Origin: Flavobacterium sp. K5-23
Lineage (GTDB): Bacteria; Bacteroidota; Bacteroidia; Flavobacteriales; Flavobacteriaceae
Direction: 5' to 3'
Assembly (NCBI RefSeq): GCF_023278045.1
Contig: NZ_CP056783.1
Span: forward strand, 806,001 to 870,000
Length of the DNA stretch: 64,000 bases
Part shown: one piece after another, positions 40,321 through 50,065 of the stretch
Position numbering within the stretch: the stretch's first letter is position 1
Layout: every line of letters begins with the position of its first letter
Notes under the pieces: generated by a model
The model's input: only the letters and a program-made list of their open reading frames with translations
Told to the model about the DNA's origin: nothing
Databases searched by the model: none
Made by a program: the position numbers and the translations under genes

Positions 40321-41370
40321 TATTTTTTCTTTGATTTTTTCAACGACTGCTTCTGGAGAAATTGTTCGCATCGCCTCTTCATAACCCGGAATTAATTTAT
40401 TCCCATAGACAGAAGTTGGCAACATAGGATAAAGCGTCCTGTCAGAAACTAATGAATTAGATAATGGTTGATTAAAAGGCCTAAATCCTGCATAAGGATG
40501 TGTAGCTCCCCAAAGGGAAATTACGTCAACCCCTAGCATCGCTGCTATATGTGCATTCCCGGAATCCATAGAAAGCATAACATCAAGATTACTCATCAAT
40601 TCCAGTTCTTGCTGAAACTTGATTTTTCCAGCCATATTAATGACATTCTCTTTGTTATTTGAAAGTGAATCTAAAATTTCAATTTCTTTTTTTCCTCCAC
40701 CAAAAAGTAAGATTGTGTAAGAGGAATTATTCGCCAGTTGATCAATTACTTTTTTTATCAAATCCAAAGGATAAACTTTAGAATCATATTGTGCAAAAGG
40801 AGCGATTCCTATAATTTTATGGTGATTTGATCCAATTAATTCAAGAATATCTCCACTTAACAATGCTTTTTCAGGAAATGCTGGGTTCGATAAATCCAAT
40901 TGAAAACCAAGCTGTTCAAACACTTTCTGGTGTCTTTCGAACATACTGGGAAGTGATTTGAATATTTTATTTTCTAAAAGAGTTAGCGCCTTTTTACCTT
41001 CACGTCCTTTATCTACAGCAGCATTTTTTTTTCCGCTTAAAGCAAATAATGTTCGCACAACTTTAGAACGCAATACATTATGCAAGTCGGCGAAAGCATC
41101 GATTTTCAGCTTTTGTAAATCTTTGAATAATTGAATAAGCCCTAAAAAGCCTTTATGACGCTCCTTTTCATCGAATGCAAAAAAAGAAACGTTAGCTATT
41201 CCTTCGAAAAAAGGTTTAAAAAAAGGTCTGGATACCACCGTTATTTTAACCGCTGGATACTGATTTACAAAAGCGCGTAAAACAGGAACCGTCATGGCGA
41301 CATCCCCCATTGCGGATAGTCTCATGACGGCTATATGTTGAATAGTATTTGGCAATTTTTTTAAAGCCAA
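40312..41370 (-). CDS. Glycosyltransferase family 9 (heptosyltransferase-like)
   Basis: 352 residues with the GT-B build of heptosyltransferases: MRLSAMGDVAMTVPVLRAF at the N-terminus, and SMDSGNAHIAAMLGV, LWGATHP in the nucleotide-binding half. It should add a sugar (heptose or related) to a lipopolysaccharide core at the inner face of the membrane. It starts directly behind the DUF4254 gene with no gap, so both are probably one transcript. The donor sugar cannot be told from sequence. Confidence 0.9.
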   Translation of the reverse strand: MALKKLPNTIQHIAVMRLSAMGDVAMTVPVLRAFVNQYPAVKITVVSRPFFKPFFEGIANVSFFAFDEKERHKGFLGLIQLFKDLQKLKIDAFADLHNVLRSKVVRTLFALSGKKNAAVDKGREGKKALTLLENKIFKSLPSMFERHQKVFEQLGFQLDLSNPAFPEKALLSGDILELIGSNHHKIIGIAPFAQYDSKVYPLDLIKKVIDQLANNSSYTILLFGGGKKEIEILDSLSNNKENVINMAGKIKFQQELELMSNLDVMLSMDSGNAHIAAMLGVDVISLWGATHPYAGFRPFNQPLSNSLVSDRTLYPMLPTSVYGNKLIPGYEEAMRTISPEAVVEKIKEKINH

Positions 41371-41976
41371 TTATTTTTTGTTTTGGTACAAAACAGGATT
41401 CAAATCATCATCGTTGTACATTTTCATTTGTTTGTACACTTTCATGAATTTATCCCCGTTTTCAATATCAGTCAATAAATCATCAATTGCTGTTGACAAG
41501 TCAGATCTTTGCTCTAACAAGATGTTAAGTTTCAATTGACATTTGTCTCTATGGTCTTGAGAAGCTTCTGCACGAGTTGCTTCTTCATTCATGTGATAGA
41601 TTTTTAAAGCTAAAATTGACAATCTGTCAAATGCCCAAGCCGGACTTTCAGAATTTATTTTAGCATTGTCTTTTACTTTCACTTCAGTGTATTGTTGTAA
41701 AAAGTAACTGTCAATATATTCCACCATATCCGTTCGTTCTTGATTTGAAGCGTCAATTCTTCTCTTCAAAGTTAAAGCGGCAACTGGGTCGATATTAGGA
41801 TCACGAATGATATCTTCAAAATGCCATTGAACCGTATCAATCCAGTTTTTTAAATATAATAAATGTTCGAATTTATCTTTTGGGAAAGGATTGTTTATCG
41901 GTTGATCAACATTATCAAATTTATGATAATCTTTAATACTTTGCTCGAATACAGAATAAGCTAATTTTGAAAACAT
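41371..41976 (-). CDS. DUF4254 protein
   Basis: 201 residues, mostly alpha-helical, with no membrane segment or signal peptide. The pattern (FEHLLYLKNWIDTVQWHFED, then LKRRIDASNQERTDMVEYID) fits DUF4254, a family found beside GT9 heptosyltransferases. Its role is unknown; an accessory function in LPS core synthesis is likely from its position. The ATG of the GT9 gene follows its stop without any gap. Confidence 0.8.
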   Translation of the reverse strand: MFSKLAYSVFEQSIKDYHKFDNVDQPINNPFPKDKFEHLLYLKNWIDTVQWHFEDIIRDPNIDPVAALTLKRRIDASNQERTDMVEYIDSYFLQQYTEVKVKDNAKINSESPAWAFDRLSILALKIYHMNEEATRAEASQDHRDKCQLKLNILLEQRSDLSTAIDDLLTDIENGDKFMKVYKQMKMYNDDDLNPVLYQNKK

Positions 41977-41997
41977 ATTTTTAATATTTTATGGATA

Positions 41998-42005
41998 CAA
42001 AGATA
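41998..42005 (-). promoter_or_regulatory. Putative -7 box for DUF4254-GT9
   Basis: On the minus strand TATCTTTG matches TAnnTTTG, 21 bases before the DUF4254 start. No -33 TTG was found at the expected distance. Confidence 0.4.
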
Positions 42006-42062
42006 CTTTTTATACTTTTATATTCTAAAAAAGTTTAAAATATTAATACTTAACCATAAGAA

Positions 42063-42716
42063 ATGCAAATTCACCACCTATCTAAAGACAATAGTGTTCT
42101 CAATCATTTTCTAGGACAAATTAGAAATGTAGATGTTCAAAATGACAGTATGCGATTCAGAAGAAATATTGAGCGTATAGGAGAAATAATGGCTTATGAA
42201 ATGAGCAAAACATTGAAATATAAGGAGGTCGAAATTAAAACTCCATTAGGAATTAAAAAAACCACTGAAATAGCCACGCCTTTAGTCTTGTGTTCCATAT
42301 TGCGAGCTGGTTTGCAATTGCATCTGGGGTTTTTAAACTATTTTGATGATGCTCATAATGGTTTTATATCGGCTTATAGACACCATCCAAACAATGATGA
42401 TTATTTTGATATTCTTGTCGAATACCAAGCTATCGCTGACATAAACAATAAATGTGTATTGCTTATTGACCCTATGCTTGCCACGGGACAATCTATCGTT
42501 GCCGTTTTTAATAAATTAATGGAGCGAGGTCTTCCAAAAGAAATCCACATTGCAGTTGTTATTGCAGCACCAGAAGGAATTGCACATCTTGAAAAACATC
42601 TTCCTGACCATTGTCATCTTTGGATTGCTGATTTAGATGAAAAACTGGATGAACACAGTTACATAGTTCCAGGTCTTGGTGACGCAGGTGATTTAGCCTA
42701 TGGAAACAAATTATGA
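42063..42716 (+). CDS. upp: Uracil phosphoribosyltransferase
   Basis: 217 residues. It joins uracil and PRPP to give UMP in the pyrimidine salvage pathway. The PRPP-binding motif is LLIDPMLATGQS (about 138-149), and the C-terminal uracil-binding GLGDAGDLAYG is intact. Its 3' end overlaps the DUF6427 gene on the other strand by 6 bases. It is cytoplasmic and stands alone on the plus strand. Confidence 0.95.
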   Translation: MQIHHLSKDNSVLNHFLGQIRNVDVQNDSMRFRRNIERIGEIMAYEMSKTLKYKEVEIKTPLGIKKTTEIATPLVLCSILRAGLQLHLGFLNYFDDAHNGFISAYRHHPNNDDYFDILVEYQAIADINNKCVLLIDPMLATGQSIVAVFNKLMERGLPKEIHIAVVIAAPEGIAHLEKHLPDHCHLWIADLDEKLDEHSYIVPGLGDAGDLAYGNKL

Positions 42717-43640
42717 TTGAGAGATAAACGCAAATAAACTACAGCAAATAAGCACAAATAAAACGATTTCCTGTCTCAATTTATGTTGGGGAATTTCTAT
42801 ATGACTGTTAGCCATTATTGCTAAAGGGGCAATGGTAAAAATCAGCAAATCATTACTTTTATTAGAGGAAACCAGAAAAATCAAAACACCTATAAAGAAG
42901 GATGCAATAACCTTTTTGAAAGAGTCGTGCAAAACTAACGGCCTGTTTGATATAGAAGCAATCATTGAAATAACAAAGAACAAAGCGATAGTAGCATAAA
43001 TTGACAAGGCCCCGTTTTGATAATTATTAGTGAAATAATTGATTTCAAAGTTCGTGTTTACGCTTCTATAAATATATTCGTTGATGTCAACTTGGGATAA
43101 GATTCCAAAAAGAATGAAAATAATTCCAACAGCAATAAAGGCTATAAAAGGTAAAATCCAGTTTCTATAATCTCTGGCAACATGGAAAATGATCGAAATA
43201 AAAACCAGTCCGATGTACAGTATGCTCCAGAAATGAAATAAAGAAGCTACAAAAATCCACAATGAGGCGTCAAATATTTTTTCTTTTGTCGTCTTTAAGG
43301 ATTGTAAAGCAATCAGTTTTCTAAGAGCCAGCAAGATGAAAAAGCTAGAGAATACCAAGTTTATGTTATCTAAAACTGGAGGGAAGAAAAGCAGGAATAA
43401 AAAATAGAATACTATCGTGTAACTACTGTCTTTACTCAATCCATTTCGTTTTGAAATGAAATTTGTAATTAAAACAGAAGCTAATAAAACGATAAAAATT
43501 CCGGCTTTTTGAATAATCAACAAAACGGAATTTGTCCATTCCAGATCTTGCGTTTGATATATTGAAAAGAAAACCAGCATTAAAATTACGACCAATGAAA
43601 AATTTAATGGTGTAGATTTTTTAAAAACACTTGTTATCAT
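42711..43640 (-). CDS. DUF6427-like membrane protein
   Basis: 309 residues with 8-9 hydrophobic helices and no signal peptide. The start MITSVFKKSTPLNFSLVVIL and the general pattern fit the family I know as DUF6427 in Flavobacteriaceae; I could not check by search. The function is unknown. The helical layout resembles polysaccharide polymerases loosely, but no specific motif is visible. It converges on upp (6-base overlap) and diverges from the DUF6341 gene. Confidence 0.7.
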   Translation of the reverse strand: MITSVFKKSTPLNFSLVVILMLVFFSIYQTQDLEWTNSVLLIIQKAGIFIVLLASVLITNFISKRNGLSKDSSYTIVFYFLFLLFFPPVLDNINLVFSSFFILLALRKLIALQSLKTTKEKIFDASLWIFVASLFHFWSILYIGLVFISIIFHVARDYRNWILPFIAFIAVGIIFILFGILSQVDINEYIYRSVNTNFEINYFTNNYQNGALSIYATIALFFVISMIASISNRPLVLHDSFKKVIASFFIGVLIFLVSSNKSNDLLIFTIAPLAIMANSHIEIPQHKLRQEIVLFVLICCSLFAFISQS

Positions 43641-43660
43641 AAGGATATTTTATACTTTTG
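43631..43660 (+). promoter_or_regulatory. Promoter for the DUF6341 gene
   Basis: TTG (43631-43633) and TACTTTTG (43653-43660) have a 19-base spacer, a complete match to the Bacteroidota promoter. The -33 box overlaps the first codons of the divergent DUF6427 gene. The leader would be about 115 bases. Confidence 0.6.
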
Positions 43661-43782
43661 TGACTGTAAATATAATACTTGTTTAAAAAGGATACCCTCA
43701 AGTTGCAAAAAGATTCATTATTTAATTTTTTAAGCTTCCTGAGAATCTCAAAATAATCAATAACAAAATAATTTTATACAAT

Positions 43783-44016
43783 ATGAAAGCATTCTTTGAA
43801 GGAATTCAATACTTATTTGTGAATATTTTATTTGCTCCTATGGACTTTTTAAGTTCTTTAGAGCTTAAAAGTTGGTTTGGTGCCAATACAATTAACTGGA
43901 TATTCATGATTATCTGTGCGTCTGCAATGGTTTATTGGATCAAACAATTAAAATTGCACCAAGACAATAACGAAGAAAACCAAGATACTACGGCTCACTC
44001 TTTTTTCTCAAAATAA
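43783..44016 (+). CDS. DUF6341-like small membrane protein
   Basis: 77 residues, with one or two hydrophobic stretches (about 10-25 and 35-50: ANTINWIFMIICASAMVYWI) and a charged tail. The start MKAFFEGIQYLFVNILFAPMD is typical of the short Flavobacteriaceae family I know as DUF6341. The role is unknown. It lies beside the DUF6427 gene and purD, each on the other strand, and has its own promoter. Confidence 0.75.
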   Translation: MKAFFEGIQYLFVNILFAPMDFLSSLELKSWFGANTINWIFMIICASAMVYWIKQLKLHQDNNEENQDTTAHSFFSK

Positions 44017-44049
44017 TCCCCCTAACTCCCTACTGGGAATTAGAGGATT
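44015..44049. other. Stem-loop between convergent DUF6341 and purD
   Basis: AATCC, CCTAA and TCCC (44015-44030) pair with GGGA, TTAG and GGATT (44035-44049) with single-base interruptions around a TACT loop. It starts at the DUF6341 stop codon. There is no T run, so its value as a terminator is uncertain. Confidence 0.4.
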
Positions 44050-44058
44050 AATTTAGGA

Positions 44059-45333
44059 TTAAATTAAATCGAATCCGATATCTTTTCTAAAATACATCTT
44101 ATCAAAATTTAGTTTATCTATGTTTTGGTAAGATTTTTTTATGGCCTCTTGAAAATCATCTCCGTATGATGTAATGGCCAAAACGCGTCCGCCATTAGAA
44201 ACCACAGCGCCGTTATCTAATTTTGTTCCGGCATGGAATACAATAGAATCTGTAATGTTCTCTAATCCGGAAATTACTTTTCCTTTTTCGAAATCTTCAG
44301 GATAACCACCAGACACAACCATAATAGTAGTCGCGCTTCTTTCATCAATTTCCAGTGTAATCTCGTCCAGTTTTTCATTGGCCACAGCCAAAAACAACTC
44401 CACTAAATCAGATTTCATTCTTGGGATAACCACTTCGGTTTCCGGATCCCCCATTCTCACGTTATATTCAATAACTATAGGTTCGTTTTTTACATTGATC
44501 AATCCTATAAACACAAATCCTTTATATGGAATTCCGTCCTTTTGCAATCCTGCAATTGTAGGTTTCACAATACGTGTTTCTATTTTTTCCATTAATACGG
44601 CGTCTACATAAGGAACCGGAGAAACCGCTCCCATTCCACCTGTATTCAAACCTGTATCGCCTTCACCAATGCGTTTGTAATCTTTGGCTGTAGGTAAGAT
44701 TTTATAACTTTTCCCGTCAGTAAGAACAAAACAACTTAATTCTATACCGTCAAGGAATTCTTCGATAACCACTTTAGAACTTGCAGCTCCAAATTTTTCA
44801 TTCACAAGCATGTTGCGAAGTTCTTCTTGAGCTTCGGCTAAATCTTGAATAATCAAAACGCCTTTTCCAGCCGCTAATCCATCTGCTTTCAATACATAAG
44901 GAGGTTGTAAAGTAGCCAGGAAATCACATCCTTTTTCTACAGTATCAACTGTAAAACTATCGTAAGCTGCTGTGGGGATATTGTGTTTTACCAAAAATTC
45001 TTTGGCAAACTCCTTACTTCCTTCCAGTTGCGCTCCCATTTTAGAAGGTCCAATAACTGGGATATGTTTTAGTTTTTCGTCATTTAGGAAAAAATCGAAA
45101 ATTCCTTTTACTAAAGGATCTTCCGGGCCCACGACAACCATATTTACATTTTCTTGGATTACAAATGCTTTTATGGCATCAAAATCAGTAGGACTCATAT
45201 CAACATTTTGCGCTATTGATGCTGTTCCTGCGTTCCCAGGAGCTACAAAAAGTTTATCGCAAAGCGGGCTTTGAATCATTTTCCAAGCGAAAGCGTGTTC
45301 TCTTCCTCCTGAACCAAGTAGTAAAATTGTCAT
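44059..45333 (-). CDS. purD: Phosphoribosylamine-glycine ligase
   Basis: 424 residues. It performs the second step of purine synthesis: 5-phosphoribosylamine + glycine + ATP to GAR. The N-terminal domain starts MTILLLGSGGREHAF. The ATP-grasp domain contains YVLKADGLAAGKGV and the metal-binding NVRMGDPETEV. Its -7 box lies at 45357-45364. All core motifs are intact and the length is standard. Confidence 0.97.
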   Translation of the reverse strand: MTILLLGSGGREHAFAWKMIQSPLCDKLFVAPGNAGTASIAQNVDMSPTDFDAIKAFVIQENVNMVVVGPEDPLVKGIFDFFLNDEKLKHIPVIGPSKMGAQLEGSKEFAKEFLVKHNIPTAAYDSFTVDTVEKGCDFLATLQPPYVLKADGLAAGKGVLIIQDLAEAQEELRNMLVNEKFGAASSKVVIEEFLDGIELSCFVLTDGKSYKILPTAKDYKRIGEGDTGLNTGGMGAVSPVPYVDAVLMEKIETRIVKPTIAGLQKDGIPYKGFVFIGLINVKNEPIVIEYNVRMGDPETEVVIPRMKSDLVELFLAVANEKLDEITLEIDERSATTIMVVSGGYPEDFEKGKVISGLENITDSIVFHAGTKLDNGAVVSNGGRVLAITSYGDDFQEAIKKSYQNIDKLNFDKMYFRKDIGFDLI

Positions 45334-45356
45334 TTTGTTTTAGTTTAGTTGTCGTG

Positions 45357-45364
45357 CAAAAATA
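45357..45364 (-). promoter_or_regulatory. Putative -7 box for purD
   Basis: On the minus strand TATTTTTG matches TAnnTTTG, 23 bases before the purD start. No -33 element was recognised. Confidence 0.4.
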
Positions 45365-45438
45365 ATTGCTTTTAGACTTAAAAAATAATTAAATGCCAAA
45401 AAATTGACGCTTCTTTCCTTTTAGTTGTAAGTAAGTAT

Positions 45439-45446
45439 TATTTTTG
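45439..45446 (+). promoter_or_regulatory. Putative -7 box for the CapK-like gene
   Basis: TATTTTTG matches TAnnTTTG, 18 bases before the ATG at 45465. It overlaps a possible TTG start at 45444, which would then lie upstream of transcription. This supports the ATG as start. Confidence 0.4.
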
Positions 45447-45464
45447 ATAAAACAATTGCTTAAA

Positions 45465-46775
45465 ATGCTTCCAATTTTCGATTTAACGCTTCAAATAAAT
45501 GGCTACCCAATTAAGGAAGCTAAAGCCGAATTGAATAAAATAAGTTCCTTTTCTGAAAAGGAGTACAATACTTTTATAGAAACCCAAAAAACCGCTATTG
45601 TTAATTATCATTTGCAAAACAATCCTTTTTATCAATCATTAGTTGGTAAAAAAACTTTTGAGAAATGGGATGATTTGCCGGTTCTAAATAAAACAAACCT
45701 ACAAATACCTATATCTGAAAGACTTTCGGAAGGTTATACTTCGAAATCAGTGTATATTAATAAAACGTCAGGGTCCAGCGGGACACCTTTTATTTTTGCT
45801 AAGGACAAATACTGCCACGCTCTTACCTGGGCTTCGTATGTATATCGTTTTGGATGGTTTGGAATTGATTTCAACACCTCTTATCAGGCTCGTTTTTATG
45901 GAATCCCATTAGATTTTATTGGTAACAAAATAGAACGACTTAAGGATTTTTTGAGCAATAGGTTTCGGTTTCCCATTTTTGATTTATCAGATGCTGTTCT
46001 AGAAAAATTTTTAAGGAAATTCAAAACCAGAAAGTTTGATTACATCAATGGATACACGAGTTCTATCGTTTTGTTTGCCAAATTTCTACAAAAGAAAAAC
46101 ATTGTGTTAAAAGACATTTGTCCCACATTGAAAGTGTGTATGGCAACATCTGAAATGCTTTTTGAGGACGATAAAATTCTTTTAGAAAAACAGCTGGGCA
46201 TTCCTATAGTCAACGAATATGGAGCTTCTGAACTGGATTTAATTGCTTTTCAAAATCCTGATGGAGAATGGCAAGTGAATGCCGAAACCTTATATATAGA
46301 AATTCTTGATGAAAATGACTTGGTTCTAGAGTATGGAAAAGAAGGTCGCATCGTGATAACTTCCCTTTTCAATAAGGCGCATCCATTTATCCGTTATGAT
46401 ATAGGAGACATTGGGATATTAGATGAAAAAAGCACCCTGCAAAAACCCATTTTGAAACAGTTAGTAGGCCGTACTAATGATATTGTCCATTTGCCAAGCG
46501 GTAAAAAATCCCCGGGATTGACTTTTTATTATGTAACCAAAAGCATCATAGAAGATGATGGCAACGTAAAGGAATTCATCATCAAGCAAACGAAAATTAA
46601 CACTTTTGAAATTGAATATGTAAGCGATTCAGAATTAAATTCAGACCAAATTCAAAAAATAGAATATGCAATTGCGCAATATCTAGAACCCAATTTGATC
46701 TTTAGTTATAATAGAAAAAACACTTTAGAAAGAGCAAACAGAGGAAAGCTGAAGCAGTTTAAATCGATGCTTTAA
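45465..46775 (+). CDS. Phenylacetate-CoA ligase/CapK-family adenylating enzyme
   Basis: 436 residues from the ATG at 45465 (MLPIFDLTL). A TTG 21 bases earlier was rejected as start because a -7 box overlaps it. The ATP-binding loop is NKTSGSSGTP, with later EYGASELD and PFIRYDIGDIG of the adenylation domain. CapK-like members lie in capsule and polysaccharide loci; they may activate a carboxylate for modification of the glycan, but no substrate is proven. It is on the plus strand at the edge of the locus and its last 17 bases overlap the convergent GT2 gene. Confidence 0.82.
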   Translation: MLPIFDLTLQINGYPIKEAKAELNKISSFSEKEYNTFIETQKTAIVNYHLQNNPFYQSLVGKKTFEKWDDLPVLNKTNLQIPISERLSEGYTSKSVYINKTSGSSGTPFIFAKDKYCHALTWASYVYRFGWFGIDFNTSYQARFYGIPLDFIGNKIERLKDFLSNRFRFPIFDLSDAVLEKFLRKFKTRKFDYINGYTSSIVLFAKFLQKKNIVLKDICPTLKVCMATSEMLFEDDKILLEKQLGIPIVNEYGASELDLIAFQNPDGEWQVNAETLYIEILDENDLVLEYGKEGRIVITSLFNKAHPFIRYDIGDIGILDEKSTLQKPILKQLVGRTNDIVHLPSGKKSPGLTFYYVTKSIIEDDGNVKEFIIKQTKINTFEIEYVSDSELNSDQIQKIEYAIAQYLEPNLIFSYNRKNTLERANRGKLKQFKSML

Positions 46776-47541
46776 TTTTCTTGATGTACTTGGGTTTTAT
46801 TAACAATTGCGTGAATAAAAACAGCTTCATACAGGCTACAGCGACAGGAAAACTAAAACCGTGAAACTTGCTATAAACAGCAAAGTTATATTGTATCAAA
46901 TCAATTTTAGAAGTCGAAATAGAATTGTCACGGATTCTATAAAAAGCCAGGCTTTCAGGAACGGGTTTTGCGGTTTTTATTTTTTTAAGAATCGTAAGCC
47001 AAAGCATCCAGTCTTGGCGTTTTCGAATAGGAGAAATAGGGATTTTACCAAAATATTCAACATCATAGATTCCGGTTAAATTTCCAACGTAGTTGCATAA
47101 AAACAATTGCCTATAACTTAAATTTATTGGAGCTTCTACCCTTTTATTCAACGACTCCCCTTTTTCATTAATACAATCATAAAAAGAAAAAGTAAATGGT
47201 AAATTATTGACTTGCATAAACTCGATTTGCATTTCAAGTTTATTATTTTTCCAAAGATCATCCGCATCCAAAAAAGAAATATACTTCCCATTGCATTTAG
47301 AAAGAGCCGTATTCCTGGCGATACCAGTACCTGAATTTATAGCAAGTTGACAATACTGAATCCTTTTATCCAGCAGTGCCATTTGAGTAACTATAGCCAT
47401 CGTATTGTCCTGAGAACAGTCGTCAACTAGAATTATTTCCCAGTTTTCATACGTTTGCTCTTGGACAGACCGTAACGTCTCTTCAATAAACACTTCGGAA
47501 TTATACGTTGGGATTATAACAGATACTAATGGTTTTTCCAT
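46759..47541 (-). CDS. Glycosyltransferase family 2
   Basis: 260 residues from MEKPLVSVIIPTYNS (cat at 47539-47541); the next upstream Met would overlap the sugar transferase by 38 bases. It is a GT-A enzyme with the DDCSQDN segment (about 34-40) and the metal-binding SFLDADDLW. It should add one sugar of the repeat unit on the cytoplasmic face. It begins 1 base behind the priming sugar transferase, which it probably follows in the pathway. Confidence 0.9.
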   Translation of the reverse strand: MEKPLVSVIIPTYNSEVFIEETLRSVQEQTYENWEIILVDDCSQDNTMAIVTQMALLDKRIQYCQLAINSGTGIARNTALSKCNGKYISFLDADDLWKNNKLEMQIEFMQVNNLPFTFSFYDCINEKGESLNKRVEAPINLSYRQLFLCNYVGNLTGIYDVEYFGKIPISPIRKRQDWMLWLTILKKIKTAKPVPESLAFYRIRDNSISTSKIDLIQYNFAVYSKFHGFSFPVAVACMKLFLFTQLLIKPKYIKKIKASI

Positions 47542-47542
47542 A

Positions 47543-48907
47543 TTAATAAGCCTTTGATTCTCCTTTGAAAATATTGACAACCGTTTGAAAAATAATTTTT
47601 AAATCCAGGATTAAAGACCAGTTTTCGATATAAAAAACATCCAGTTTTATTCTATTGATCATATCCCTGTCATTTTCTATTTCACCCCTAAAACCACTTA
47701 CTTGTGCCAGCCCGGTAATTCCAGGCTTAACACTATGCCTTACCATGTATTTTTTTATTTTGTTTCCGTAGGCTTTATTTTGAGACCATAAATGCGGACG
47801 AGGTCCCACAATAGACATCTCACCTAATAAAACATTGATAAATTGCGGCATTTCGTCCATACTGGTTTTTCTCATAAACCGTCCTATTTTAGTCACCCGT
47901 GGGTCGTTTTTGGAAGCCTCCGTTTCTGTCGATTTGTTGATTCTCATGGAGCGGAATTTATAACAATGAAATTCGTTTTCATCAATTCCTGGCCGACCTT
48001 GTTTAAAAAAAACAGGACCTCTAGATTCCAGTTTTATTAAAAGTGCTAAAAGCGGTGCAAGCCAAGACAACAAACCAATAATTACTATTAAAGAAAAAAT
48101 GATGTCAAACGTTCTTTTAAAAATTCTTGTCTCAGGTTCATTTAACAACGTTTTTTTAAGAGATAGAACTGGGAAAAAATCGTAATAATCAATCTTTAAT
48201 TTTTTTGAAAAAATGTCTTTAGTGTCAGGAATAAATTTTATGGTTTTATTATTCTCATCGGCAAAATCTATCAAATCTTTCAGTTTTCCATTTGGGATTT
48301 CATTCAGGGAGCAATATATTTCATGCACTTCATTTTCTAAAACGAATGACTTCAAATCTTCAATATTTCCTTTAATTTCAGGATTAGTTTTCTTTTCTGA
48401 AAAATATCCCAAAAACTGATAACCATAATCTTCCCTAATTTCAAAAAGTTCTTTTAACCGAATTGCTTCTGCTGTATATCCTATAATTACGGTGTTTCTA
48501 TAATTGTTTCCCGTTGAAATCCTGTATTTTTTCAAATAATAAAACAAGCAAAATTTCGAAAAGGAAATTAGAAAAAAACTTGAAATTACAAATACAGTGA
48601 TAGTCTTTCCGCTAAAAACCACATCAGTCGAAAATGGAAAAAAAGCAATGATTACCAAAAGAAACAAAATTCCTTGTTTCACTATTTTAGAAATGATTTC
48701 TACCGTGGTTGTAAAACGATATATACCGTAAAATTTAATAAAAAAAGCAATCGTAAGCCAAGCCGTTGTTTGATATAAAATATAATAAACAAAATTTAGA
48801 TTTAGCCCCTTAAACAGCAAAATACTAAACACAGAAATGACCATTAGGTCAATAAAGATGCTAATGGGCCTGATGTATTTTGAATATCTTCCTATGCTGT
48901 GATTCAC
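47543..48907 (-). CDS. Undecaprenyl-phosphate priming sugar transferase (WcaJ-like)
   Basis: 454 residues. Four or five N-terminal membrane helices are followed by a CoA-binding-like domain (NTVIIGYTAEAIRLKE), one more helix, and the catalytic bacterial sugar transferase domain with FKQGRPGIDENEFHCYKFR, DPRVTKIGRFMRKTSMDEMP and GPRPHL, then KPGITGLAQVSG. It moves a hexose-1-phosphate onto undecaprenyl phosphate, the first step of repeat-unit assembly. It overlaps the UDP-glucuronate decarboxylase gene by 1 base. Confidence 0.93.
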   Translation of the reverse strand: MNHSIGRYSKYIRPISIFIDLMVISVFSILLFKGLNLNFVYYILYQTTAWLTIAFFIKFYGIYRFTTTVEIISKIVKQGILFLLVIIAFFPFSTDVVFSGKTITVFVISSFFLISFSKFCLFYYLKKYRISTGNNYRNTVIIGYTAEAIRLKELFEIREDYGYQFLGYFSEKKTNPEIKGNIEDLKSFVLENEVHEIYCSLNEIPNGKLKDLIDFADENNKTIKFIPDTKDIFSKKLKIDYYDFFPVLSLKKTLLNEPETRIFKRTFDIIFSLIVIIGLLSWLAPLLALLIKLESRGPVFFKQGRPGIDENEFHCYKFRSMRINKSTETEASKNDPRVTKIGRFMRKTSMDEMPQFINVLLGEMSIVGPRPHLWSQNKAYGNKIKKYMVRHSVKPGITGLAQVSGFRGEIENDRDMINRIKLDVFYIENWSLILDLKIIFQTVVNIFKGESKAY

Positions 48908-49890
48908 TAATTTATAAACTTAGAAAAGTCTTTATGCTCTTCTTTTAGAAGCTCTTCGCTTGATAATGATTTAAAATAGTCATAGGTGATTTTCATCCCC
49001 TCAGCACGATTTACTTTTGCTTCCCAACCCAATAATTCTTTTGCCTTTGTAGTATCTGGCTGTCTTTGTAAAGGGTCGTTAACAGGCAATGGGAAATAAA
49101 CAACTTTTTGTTTAGTTCCTGTTAATTTAATAATCTCTTCGGCAAAGTCTTTTATCGTAATTTCATCGGGATTACCAATGTTTACTGGATAAACATAATC
49201 AGAATGCAGTAATCTATAAATACCCTCAACCTGATCATCAACATAACAAAAAGAACGGGTTTGCATCCCATCACCAAAAATTGTTAGGTCTTCACCACGT
49301 AGCGCCTGACCTATAAACGCAGGAATAACCCTTCCGTCGTTAAGTCGCATTCTTGGTCCATAAGTATTAAAAATTCGTACTATTCTAGTTTCAACACCAT
49401 GAAAAGTATGGTATGCCATTGTAATCGATTCCTGAAAACGTTTGGCTTCATCGTAAACTCCTCTTGGCCCTATGGTATTTACATTACCATAGTACTCTTC
49501 CGTTTGTGGATGAACTAATGGATCTCCATATACTTCTGAAGTGGAAGCGATAAGAATTCTGGCATTTTTCACTCTAGCTAATCCTAAAAGATTATGAGTT
49601 CCCAGAGAACCTACTTTTAATGTTTGTATCGGGATTTTTAAATAATCAATTGGACTTGCGGGTGATGCAAAATGTAAAATGTAATCCAGCTGACCTGGAA
49701 CATGGACGAATTTTGTAATATCATGATGGTAAAACTCAAAATTTTCAAGTTTAAACAAATGTTCTATATTTTTTAAATCTCCAGTAATGAGATTATCCAT
49801 TCCAATTACAAAATAACCTTCTTTAATAAAACGATCACATAAATGTGACCCTAAAAACCCCGCAGCACCTGTGATAAGTATCCTTTTCAT
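48907..49890 (-). CDS. UDP-glucuronate decarboxylase (UDP-xylose synthase-type SDR epimerase)
   Basis: 327 residues. The NAD-binding TGAAGFLG lies at 7-14; the catalytic Ser/Thr, Tyr and Lys are in STSEVYG (116-122) and YDEAK (146-150). [20 protein letters not shown] and [19 protein letters not shown] are strongly UXS-like. It should form UDP-xylose from UDP-glucuronate, giving a pentose for the polysaccharide. It ends 1 base into the sugar transferase gene. UDP-glucose dehydrogenase, which makes its substrate, is not in the window. Confidence 0.9.
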   Translation of the reverse strand: MKRILITGAAGFLGSHLCDRFIKEGYFVIGMDNLITGDLKNIEHLFKLENFEFYHHDITKFVHVPGQLDYILHFASPASPIDYLKIPIQTLKVGSLGTHNLLGLARVKNARILIASTSEVYGDPLVHPQTEEYYGNVNTIGPRGVYDEAKRFQESITMAYHTFHGVETRIVRIFNTYGPRMRLNDGRVIPAFIGQALRGEDLTIFGDGMQTRSFCYVDDQVEGIYRLLHSDYVYPVNIGNPDEITIKDFAEEIIKLTGTKQKVVYFPLPVNDPLQRQPDTTKAKELLGWEAKVNRAEGMKITYDYFKSLSSEELLKEEHKDFSKFIN

Positions 49891-50036
49891 AACTAATTTT
49901 TACTGATGCAAGGTATAAAAAAAACATTTAACAATATAGCACCTGACAAAACCGGTTCATTAAAAGAAAAAAATAGAATCGTATTAATTCAAAATATTCC
50001 TTTTCCTATTGAAAGCATTCCTACATCAATTTTATC

Positions 50037-50044
50037 TATTTTTG
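50037..50044 (+). promoter_or_regulatory. Putative -7 box for the plus-strand GT4 gene
   Basis: TATTTTTG matches TAnnTTTG, 21 bases before the TTG start at 50066. A TTG at 50009-50011 is 25 bases upstream, longer than usual. Confidence 0.35.
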
Positions 50045-50065
50045 TGTATCTAAAAAACATCCATT

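Noticed and set aside
45444-45464. TTG as start of the CapK-like gene
   Set aside because: A TAnnTTTG box overlaps it, and an ATG 21 bases later gives a natural start.
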